Source: an uncultured Pelagibacteraceae bacterium (GTDB taxonomy: Bacteria > Pseudomonadota > Alphaproteobacteria > Pelagibacterales > Pelagibacteraceae). Taken from it: a stretch of 35,073 bases of DNA. Positions 7,579-14,206 of this stretch are shown here, one piece after another; positions within the stretch are counted from its first letter, which is position 1; each line of letters opens with the position of its first letter. The stretch spans positions 79,409-114,481 of the forward strand of contig CABZRS010000002.1 of assembly GCA_902528135.1 (NCBI GenBank), read 5' to 3'. Both the position numbers and the translations under genes were made by a program. The notes beneath the pieces were generated by a model. It saw only the letters and a list, made by a program, of their open reading frames with translations. It searched no databases and had not been told where the DNA came from.

Positions 7579-8742
7579 TTAGTAATCTACCTTATTTACA
7601 GTACTATTTATTACTATATTAGAAGTTACATCATTAATATCATTTAACCCTACTAACCCCAGTGTCGTGCTGGCTTCTTCTTTTATTATTTCCACAATTC
7701 TCCTTAATCCTTTTCTTCCATCAGCACCCATTGCGTACATTACTGGTCTACCAATCATTGCATAATCCGCACCAAATGCAAGCGCTCTCACGATATCACT
7801 TCCACTTCTTATTCCACTATCAAAGATTAAAGGGAAATCGTTTCCTACTGATTTTCTGATTAGTGGAAGCATATTTATTGCTGCCGTAGCACTATCTAAT
7901 TGTCTGCCGCCATGATTTGAAACTTGAATTGCATCTGCACCAGCTTCTTTTATTTGTTTTGCATCATCAGGAGACATTACTCCTTTAATTATAAGTTTAC
8001 CCTTCCATTTATCTCTTACTCTTTTAAGTGTATCCCAATCTGTAGTACCTCTACTTTCTTTTCTTTTAAAAATACCATCTCCACTTTTAGATGTAACATA
8101 GTTCATTGGTCTAGGAATGCCACTCAGCAAAGTCGAAATAGACCAAGTTGGATGAATTGCAAAATCAAAAAATTGTTTTGGACCAATCTTGAAAGGGTAG
8201 GAGAAACCATTTTTATCATCTCTAGTTCTCCTGGATAGCACTGGAACATCCACAGTTAATATTGCAACTTCGTATCCAGTATTCTTAGCTCTACCTAAAA
8301 GTTCCATGACAAAATTTTCATCTTGAAATATATATAGTTGCATCCATGAATGACCTTCTGATAGTTCATACATTTTTTCTAAAGTTGTTGTAGAAGCCAT
8401 AGAAACACATGTAGGTATATTATTTCTTGCACTTTCTGCTGCTAACATAGAGTCCGCTCCAGGCCATGATAAATTAGTCATTCCCATTGGAGCAAAACCG
8501 AAGGGAAAATCAAATTCATAACCTAATATTTTTTTCTTAAGAGATCTCTTTTCAACATTTCTTAAAACTTTAGGTTCAAGTCTAATTTGATCTAAAGCTC
8601 TGCTATTTATTTCTGCTAATTTTTCATCTCCAGATGCACCATCAATAAAATCAAAAACTAATTTAGGTAGACGTTTACGTGACAGTTCCCTTGCGTCTTT
8701 AATGCTAAAAATTTTTTGACTTGGTAAAATATTATCACTCAT
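7579..8742 (-). CDS. FMN-dependent 2-hydroxyacid dehydrogenase (LldD / glycolate oxidase family)
   Basis: Flavoprotein of 387 aa that oxidises an L-2-hydroxyacid to a 2-oxoacid, passing electrons to the respiratory chain or to oxygen. Family residues are all present: Tyr137 (QLYIFQD), Asp165 (TVDVP), Lys253 (IIKGV), His277 and Arg280 in SNHGGRQLD, and the FMN phosphate-binding DSGIRSGSDIVRAL. Substrate could be lactate, glycolate, a mandelate-like acid or a longer hydroxyacid; the sequence does not decide. Its start overlaps the end of the S51 peptidase gene by eight bases (ATGAGTGA) and its stop touches the ATG of the ThDP enzyme, so three genes are translationally coupled. The likely role is to supply the 2-oxoacid used by the neighbouring ThDP enzyme (inference). 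Confidence 0.9.
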   Translation of the reverse strand: MSDNILPSQKIFSIKDARELSRKRLPKLVFDFIDGASGDEKLAEINSRALDQIRLEPKVLRNVEKRSLKKKILGYEFDFPFGFAPMGMTNLSWPGADSMLAAESARNNIPTCVSMASTTTLEKMYELSEGHSWMQLYIFQDENFVMELLGRAKNTGYEVAILTVDVPVLSRRTRDDKNGFSYPFKIGPKQFFDFAIHPTWSISTLLSGIPRPMNYVTSKSGDGIFKRKESRGTTDWDTLKRVRDKWKGKLIIKGVMSPDDAKQIKEAGADAIQVSNHGGRQLDSATAAINMLPLIRKSVGNDFPLIFDSGIRSGSDIVRALAFGADYAMIGRPVMYAMGADGRKGLRRIVEIIKEEASTTLGLVGLNDINDVTSNIVINSTVNKVDY

Positions 8743-9427
8743 TATTAACTTTAATATATTCTTTTAAATTAAGTTGTTTATATTGATCAACAAAATAAGC
8801 ATTATGACTTTCTCTAGAAGAATAAACCTCCGTTGGTTTTCCGTCAATAAAAAGTACCGCAACTCCATCATCTACAGCTATACCACTTGGTAAAATTTTA
8901 TTATTTATATTTTCTCTGTATTTATAAGCTCTTTTTGCATCTGAATAATGTGGGGTAAAACTTCCAGATATAAGTCCAATACCACTTAACGGTTTAAAGC
9001 CAGGTCCATCTGAGTCTGTGAGAAAATAATCAAACCAGCATGCAGCTCCAGCACTTACACCAGAAACAATTATTCCTGAATTATAAACTTCTCTAAAAAT
9101 ATTAATTAAATTATTTCTTTTCCATAAGTCGAGCATGAATTTAGTATTTCCTCCACCAATATAAATTGCATCTAAATTTGAAATCCAGTTTTCAAAACCT
9201 TTAACATTGGAGACAAGGTTGAAGTGAGAAACTTTAAAGTTAGTATTTTTAAATCTTTTATAGAATAGCTCAGTTTTTTTGGTATCATCATTACTAGCAG
9301 TTGGCAAAAATCCTATAGAGCAGTTTTTTTTACCTATTTGATCTAAAAAAAATTGATCTAAATCACCATCCTCATTATGAGTGAAACCACCACCTCCAAC
9401 CGCTATTATTTGTTTTTTAGCCTTCAC
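8735..9427 (-). CDS. Peptidase S51 family protein (dipeptidase E / cyanophycinase-like)
   Basis: Cytoplasmic serine hydrolase of 230 aa, the usual size for peptidase E, which removes Asp from the N-terminus of Asp-X dipeptides. YIGGGNT (89-95) and the nucleophile elbow GVSAGAACW with Ser125 are present, followed by PHYSD with His160; spacing matches PepE (Ser120, His157). Start is GTG at 9427; it gives the glycine-rich first strand (IIAVGGGGFTHNEDG) at the correct distance from the N-terminus. It lies between the GcvT-like gene and the FMN dehydrogenase in one operon, divergent from a peptide-type ABC importer. It might therefore release the real substrate from an imported peptide or isopeptide-like conjugate. 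Exact specificity is unknown. Confidence 0.85.
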   Translation of the reverse strand: MKAKKQIIAVGGGGFTHNEDGDLDQFFLDQIGKKNCSIGFLPTASNDDTKKTELFYKRFKNTNFKVSHFNLVSNVKGFENWISNLDAIYIGGGNTKFMLDLWKRNNLINIFREVYNSGIIVSGVSAGAACWFDYFLTDSDGPGFKPLSGIGLISGSFTPHYSDAKRAYKYRENINNKILPSGIAVDDGVAVLFIDGKPTEVYSSRESHNAYFVDQYKQLNLKEYIKVNNE

Positions 9428-9438
9428 TAAATATATTT

Positions 9439-10668
9439 TTAATTTGTGGTTTTAATACCAGGCCACGGATTAGGCACTTTAGGAATATTTCTATTTAGGC
9501 CTCTAACAATTTCTCCTTTGGAATCATACATTGGCAATTTACAGATTTCTCCTTTATGAACTTTTCCATCAGTGCATTTAACATCAACAACATCTCCTGG
9601 TCCATTTTCATTATTATTGAGGTGTACAATACCAACTCCACAAATTTGATATGGTGACCAAGTGCTAGAAGTTATTTTACCAATATTTTTTTCATTTATT
9701 TTAATACCTTCACCTTTAATAGCAGTCCCCTCCACAACTCTAATTCCCCATGTCTTACATTTTTTGTCTGACGTCATAAGAGCTTCTTTTCCGATAAAAT
9801 CCTTTTTATCAAAATTTATAAAACGCCCAAGACCAACTGAAAATGGATTTGTTTTTTTTGTAAAATCTTGTCCTGCAGATAGTAGACCTGCCTCAATTCG
9901 TCTACATCTAAAACCTGGTGTGGCGACTAAAATCATACCTAGTTTTTTTCCTTCCTCAAGAATGTAATCTCCTATTTTTTCAGTCTCATTTTCAGGTCGA
10001 AAATAAATTTCCCAACCTAGTTCGTTTGTAAAACCACTTCGGCTTATAATTACTTTTTGATCTAAGATTTGTAATTCTTTCCAATCAAAGTACTTCCAAT
10101 CATTCTCTGAAAAATCTTCAGCTATATTTTCAAGTAGTTTCATTGATAAAGGACCTTGGATTTGACTTACCCATACTTCTGGATCTTTTATTTCAACATC
10201 CATATTTTTAGAGTGAGCTTTATACCATGAAAAAAGATCTCCATCTGCTTGAGCAAACCAATATTTATCCTCTTCAATTTTTAATAGAACACCATCTGTA
10301 ATCATTCCTCCATCATGATAACAAGCAAACTGGTAAGAACATCTTCCTTTTGATATTTTTGATACATCTCTTGGAAATATTTTTTGTAATAATTTTAATG
10401 AATCCGGACCAGATATTTCAAATGGATGCTCACCCGTATGTCTAAATATTATCTCCTGCCTTCCTTTCCAATACATTTCTTCGGAACTAACATTTGATAA
10501 TTTCTCAAGCGTTAATCTTCCAGCATAATTAGAATATTCAGGGTCGTAGGGGAGCTCCTGGTATGTTAGTGGGTGAACTTGAATTGACCTAGCAAGCTCC
10601 AAAGTGTTTGAATTTTCAAGGCTAACAGGCTTAACTGTAAACCTATATTTATTGATTAAATCTTTCAT
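9439..10668 (-). CDS. GcvT-fold, tetrahydrofolate-dependent demethylase/aminomethyltransferase-like protein
   Basis: First gene of the seven-gene minus-strand operon, 409 aa. It has the GcvT/DmdA/LigM folate-binding architecture: FEISGPDSLKLLQ (83-95), the conserved folate-domain Asp125 in GMITDGVLLKI, VSQIQGPLSMKLL, SRSGFTNELGWEIYF (209-223), RIEAGLLSAGQDFT, then the barrel domain with FIGKEAL. The first 45 residues (HPLTYQELPYDPEYSNYAGR) differ from the other GcvT-fold protein of this operon and recall the O-demethylase branch. The two proteins are therefore distant paralogues rather than a recent duplication. Expected reaction is transfer of a methyl or one-carbon unit to tetrahydrofolate in the cytoplasm; substrate unknown. 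Glycine-cleavage T-protein is unlikely: there is no gcvH or gcvP here and the protein is longer than GcvT (about 365 aa). Confidence 0.82.
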   Translation of the reverse strand: MKDLINKYRFTVKPVSLENSNTLELARSIQVHPLTYQELPYDPEYSNYAGRLTLEKLSNVSSEEMYWKGRQEIIFRHTGEHPFEISGPDSLKLLQKIFPRDVSKISKGRCSYQFACYHDGGMITDGVLLKIEEDKYWFAQADGDLFSWYKAHSKNMDVEIKDPEVWVSQIQGPLSMKLLENIAEDFSENDWKYFDWKELQILDQKVIISRSGFTNELGWEIYFRPENETEKIGDYILEEGKKLGMILVATPGFRCRRIEAGLLSAGQDFTKKTNPFSVGLGRFINFDKKDFIGKEALMTSDKKCKTWGIRVVEGTAIKGEGIKINEKNIGKITSSTWSPYQICGVGIVHLNNNENGPGDVVDVKCTDGKVHKGEICKLPMYDSKGEIVRGLNRNIPKVPNPWPGIKTTN

Positions 10669-10782
10669 TACTTTTTTTTAAATAATCAAAATACATCAAT
10701 AAAACAAATAAAAAAGAACCATTTTCACTGTTGCTATATAAGTTGCTAATTGTTACCTTTTATTTTTTAAAGAGAGGAAATT
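10669..10782. promoter_or_regulatory. Divergent regulatory region between seven-gene operon and ABC importer
   Basis: This 114-bp gap is the longest non-coding stretch in the window and must hold the promoters for both the minus-strand operon and the plus-strand importer. It contains the heptamer GTTGCTA twice, at 10730-10736 and 10742-10748, spaced 12 bp apart, which could be half-sites for a regulator. I could not identify convincing -35/-10 boxes on either strand. No regulator gene lies alongside. Confidence 0.5.
10771..10778 (+). promoter_or_regulatory. Ribosome-binding site of the ABC importer binding-protein gene
   Basis: AGAGAGGA ends four bases before the ATG at 10783. It is the clearest Shine-Dalgarno sequence in the window, where most genes rely on overlaps or have only weak purine runs. 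It fits the high expression expected of a periplasmic binding protein and supports this start. Confidence 0.6.
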
Positions 10783-12270
10783 ATGAAAAACATTTTTAAA
10801 TTGATATCAGTTTCATTGGTATCACTATTTGTAACGTTTTCTTTTGCCAATGCATCAAGTGGAGTTTTTAAATTATCTCATGATGTTGGTTTTGGAAAAG
10901 ATACAAATTTAGACGCAATTACTAAAGGACGACTGTTTCAGGTAGTAATAATGACACAGAACCGTCTCGTAAGAAAAGATCTAAAAGGGGTTACATCTCC
11001 TGAGCTTGCAACCGACTGGTCAGGAAATGCAGATGCAACAGAATGGACTTTTAACTTAAGAAAAGGTGTAAAATTCCATGATGGATCTGAATTTGATGCA
11101 GAGGATGTAAAATATTCTTTGATGAGAGTTAAAGATCCAGAAATTGGTTCACCTGCAAAGAAAAGCATGAGTGCAGTAACTGATATTGAGATTGTAAACT
11201 CACATACAGTTAAAATGAAGTTGAATACATCTTTTGCAGATTTTCCACTTTTATTAACTGATTACAGATTAAGAATGATACCTAGTGGATCAGGAGATAC
11301 TATTGGAAAAACAGGTATTGGAACTGGACCTTTTATAGTAGAAAAGTTTGATGCTGAGGGAACAACAATTCTTAAAGCAAACCCAGATTATTGGGAAGGG
11401 GCTCCTAAACTTGCTGAAGTACATGTAATAGCTATCCCAGATGGTCAAGCTAGAATTCAAGCTCTACTTACAGGTCAGATTGATATGAATAGATATGTTC
11501 CATTCAATCAGAAAAAAATATTTGATGGTAATTCAAAGTTTAACGTTTCAGTTATACCTACAGGAAACTGGAGAGGTATGGTAATGAGAACTGACGTTGC
11601 ACCATTTGATGACGTGAGAGTAAGAAAGGCTGTCAGAATAGCTGTAGATAGACAAGAATTAGTTGATCTAGTTATGGCTGGAGCAGCAACAGTATCTTGT
11701 GATACTCCTGTTGCACCTTCCGACCAATACAGAATGAAGAAGAGTTGTCCACCTCAACCAGCAACTGCAAAAAAATTACTTGCTGAAGCAGGTTATCCAG
11801 ATGGAATTGATATGACAATTCACGTTTCTACAAAAGAACCAACATGGCCAACTATTGCTGAAGTTTTACAACAACAATTTGCAAAAGCTAACATAAGAGC
11901 AGATATCCAAATGACACCTTCAAAAAGTTATTGGAATGAAACTTGGATGAAAAAGGCTGTAGCAATGACACGTTGGAATGAGAGACCTGCAGACAGTATT
12001 TTGCATGAAGCTTATCATAGTGAAGCAAAATGGAACGAGTCTTTCTATAAAAGTGCTTCTTTTGACAAAAATTTAGCTGAAGCTAGAGGAGAGTTAAAAT
12101 TTAGCAAAAGAAAAGCAGCATACATCAATGCTCAGAAAACTCTATGGGAAGAATCTGGAACAATGATTCCTTATCACGTATCTAGACTGGTTGTCACATC
12201 TTCTAAAGTGAAAAATCTTGACGAAGTTGAGTATTTTTCAATTAGATGGCACACAGTTAGCGTTCAATAA
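10783..12270 (+). CDS. Peptide/solute ABC transporter substrate-binding protein (SBP family 5, DppA/OppA-like)
   Basis: Periplasmic binding protein, 495 aa. It has a clear Sec signal peptide: basic start MKNIFK, hydrophobic core to about residue 20, predicted cleavage ANA|S after residue 24. The mature part shows family 5 hallmarks: NRLVRKDLKG, PELATDWS, WTFNLRKGVKFHDGSEF (about 88-104), DAEDVKYSLMR, and later GTGPFIVEKF and NPDYWEG. Family members bind dipeptides, oligopeptides, nickel-histidine, glutathione, opines and other small molecules, so substrate is open. It heads a complete importer operon and is separated from the first permease by 82 bp containing a 12-bp-stem hairpin. Divergence from the seven-gene catabolic operon suggests it imports that operon's substrate (inference). 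Confidence 0.92.
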   Translation: MKNIFKLISVSLVSLFVTFSFANASSGVFKLSHDVGFGKDTNLDAITKGRLFQVVIMTQNRLVRKDLKGVTSPELATDWSGNADATEWTFNLRKGVKFHDGSEFDAEDVKYSLMRVKDPEIGSPAKKSMSAVTDIEIVNSHTVKMKLNTSFADFPLLLTDYRLRMIPSGSGDTIGKTGIGTGPFIVEKFDAEGTTILKANPDYWEGAPKLAEVHVIAIPDGQARIQALLTGQIDMNRYVPFNQKKIFDGNSKFNVSVIPTGNWRGMVMRTDVAPFDDVRVRKAVRIAVDRQELVDLVMAGAATVSCDTPVAPSDQYRMKKSCPPQPATAKKLLAEAGYPDGIDMTIHVSTKEPTWPTIAEVLQQQFAKANIRADIQMTPSKSYWNETWMKKAVAMTRWNERPADSILHEAYHSEAKWNESFYKSASFDKNLAEARGELKFSKRKAAYINAQKTLWEESGTMIPYHVSRLVVTSSKVKNLDEVEYFSIRWHTVSVQ

Positions 12271-12278
12271 TAATTTTG

Positions 12279-12308
12279 TTTTACAGGCCTTTAAGTAGGC
12301 CTGTAAAA
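12279..12308 (+). terminator. Intra-operon hairpin between binding protein and permease
   Basis: Perfect 12-bp stem TTTTACAGGCCT (12279-12290) / AGGCCTGTAAAA (12297-12308) with a six-base loop. The following bases CCTCTTTCATTT are only moderately T-rich, so it is a weaker terminator than the one at 1045. It sits 9 bp after the binding-protein stop and 44 bp before the permease start. It may terminate part of the transcripts or protect the 3' end of the binding-protein mRNA from decay. Confidence 0.75.
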
Positions 12309-12352
12309 CCTCTTTCATTTCTAAATAAATAATTTAAAATTTAAGTATTCTT

Positions 12353-13309
12353 ATGCTTTTTTTAATTATAAAAAGAATTCTATTAGGTTTAATAACTTTA
12401 TTTATTGTATCTTTAATTACTTTTGTTGGAACAGAAATTTTACCTGGTGATGCTTGTACAACGTATCTTGAAAGACAGGCATTTGGTGAGCAATTAGAGG
12501 CTTGTTATAGAAGATTAGGTTTGAACGTTCCTGCATACGAAAGATATGTCTCTTGGGCAGTAAATGCTATTCAAGGAGATTTTGGATACTCTTTAAGTGG
12601 AGAAATGCCAATTAAAGAGGTTCTAGGACCAAGAATTAAAAATTCTTTAGTTCTAGCATCAGCTGCTATTTTTATTGGTATACCAATCGCTTTAATACTC
12701 GGAATAGTAACAGCGCTTTGGAGAGATAAATTACCTGACGTAGCAATTTCAACAGTAACTATATTCGCTATGACTATTCCAGAGTTTATCAGTGCTACTT
12801 TATTAATCTTAATAATTGCAATTTGGTTAGAATGGTTACCAGGTATTGTAATTGTTCCAACTGATGTTTCATTCTTAGAACTATTACCAAATATTATTTT
12901 ACCAGTAATCGCTATTGCAATGATTATGACAGCTCATATGGCACGGATGGTGAGATCAAGCGTCATTCAAGTTATGGCAAGTGAATATGTTCAAATGGCA
13001 ATTTTAAAAGGTGTTCCGTATTGGAAAATGGTTTTTAAACATGTTTTACCAAATGCATTGTTACCTGCTATTAATGTTGTAGCTTTAACAATTGCATGGT
13101 TATTAGGAGGAGTTGTTGTAACTGAAGTTGTATTTAATTACCCAGGTCTTGGAAGATTGGTTATTGAGTCGATTTCAAATAGAGATTTACCTACAGTTCA
13201 AGCATTAGCAATAATTCTTGCATCTATATATGTTAGTATAAATTTATTGGCGGATCTAATGACACTTATGCTTAATCCAAGATTAAAGACGTTACAGATT
13301 AGAAAATAA
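12353..13309 (+). CDS. dppB: Peptide-type ABC transporter permease, DppB-like
   Basis: Inner-membrane permease, 318 aa, with the DppB/OppB layout. The first helix (about 5-27) is followed by the external segment with LPGDACTTYLERQAFGE and GDFGYSLSGEMPI. Five more helices follow, with the EAA loop SEYVQMAILKGVPYWKMVFK contacting the ATPase (about 206-225). The external Cys pair (CTTYLERQAFGEQLEAC) is a small distinguishing feature that could form a disulfide in the periplasm. One base separates its stop from the ATG of the second permease. Start at ATG 12353 places TM1 at the N-terminus as usual; no strong Shine-Dalgarno is present. Confidence 0.92.
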   Translation: MLFLIIKRILLGLITLFIVSLITFVGTEILPGDACTTYLERQAFGEQLEACYRRLGLNVPAYERYVSWAVNAIQGDFGYSLSGEMPIKEVLGPRIKNSLVLASAAIFIGIPIALILGIVTALWRDKLPDVAISTVTIFAMTIPEFISATLLILIIAIWLEWLPGIVIVPTDVSFLELLPNIILPVIAIAMIMTAHMARMVRSSVIQVMASEYVQMAILKGVPYWKMVFKHVLPNALLPAINVVALTIAWLLGGVVVTEVVFNYPGLGRLVIESISNRDLPTVQALAIILASIYVSINLLADLMTLMLNPRLKTLQIRK

Positions 13310-13310
13310 T

Positions 13311-14204
13311 ATGAAATTAGATAATATTTATCAGGAAGAAAAGAAAAGCAATTTAGCAAAGGTCTCTGAGATAATAATTACAATGGCCTCAAGACCGTCA
13401 GGATTTATTGGTTTAAGTATATTGATTTTCCACGTAATACTTGCATTTATTAGTCCTTATATTGCACCATATGATTTTAAAGCTATAAATCCAACTTTAA
13501 TGCTACAGGCTCCTTCGGCTGAGTATTGGTTTGGAACAGATGATCTTGGAAGAGATGTGTTTACTAGAACAATTTTAGGTGGAAGAACAGCATTAACAAT
13601 TACTTTCTTTGGATCTTTGATAGCACTACTTTGGGGCGGTCTATTAGGAATTTTTTGTGGACTAGTTGGTGGAAAAACTGACGATATTGTGATGAGAATT
13701 GTTGATGCATTTTTATCTATACCTTGGATATTAGCAATGTTGTTAATTGTGTCTTTGTTAGGCACATCAACTGAAGTGTTAATACCAGCTTTGGGTTTCT
13801 TTTATGGTAAAGGAATTGTGAGAGTAGCAAGAGCTGCAACTCATGATGTTATTGCGAAAGACTTTATTGTATCCGCTAGAGCAAGAGGTCACAGTAATTT
13901 TTCAATAATATGGAATGAAATAATTCCAAATGTAAGAGATGCAATTTTAGTGGAAGGTGCAATGAGATGGTCGTGGATGCTACTTGGCTTTAGTTCTTTG
14001 TCTTTCCTAGGTTTTGGTGTTAGTCCTCCAACTCCAGATTGGGGATTGATGATATCAAACGCAAGAGGTTTAATGTCTTTTGCTTATTGGTCTGTGATAG
14101 CTCCAATAGTTGGTTTAAGCAGTTTAATAATTGGCATCAATTTGACAGCTGATGCTTTTGCTAAAGCATTAGGTATAGATCGATCAACAAAAGCTCCAGT
14201 TTAA
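13311..14204 (+). CDS. dppC: Peptide-type ABC transporter permease, DppC-like
   Basis: Second inner-membrane permease, 297 aa. It shows the N-terminal OppC-type segment (helix about 27-48), then the characteristic WFGTDDLGRDVFTR motif, DAFLSIPWILAMLLIVSLLG, the EAA loop VSARARGHSNFSIIWNEIIP, and the C-terminal FLGFGVSPPTPDWGLMISNA. All are hallmarks of DppC/OppC subunits that pair with a DppB-type partner. It follows dppB by one base and precedes the ATPase gene by two bases, so the three are almost certainly one transcript with coupled translation. Nothing is missing relative to the family length. Confidence 0.93.
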   Translation: MKLDNIYQEEKKSNLAKVSEIIITMASRPSGFIGLSILIFHVILAFISPYIAPYDFKAINPTLMLQAPSAEYWFGTDDLGRDVFTRTILGGRTALTITFFGSLIALLWGGLLGIFCGLVGGKTDDIVMRIVDAFLSIPWILAMLLIVSLLGTSTEVLIPALGFFYGKGIVRVARAATHDVIAKDFIVSARARGHSNFSIIWNEIIPNVRDAILVEGAMRWSWMLLGFSSLSFLGFGVSPPTPDWGLMISNARGLMSFAYWSVIAPIVGLSSLIIGINLTADAFAKALGIDRSTKAPV

Positions 14205-14206
14205 AA

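Noticed and set aside
9439-10668. Glycine cleavage T-protein (GcvT)
   Set aside because: It is too long, with a distinct N-terminus and no gcvH or gcvP in the operon; a demethylase-like branch fits better.
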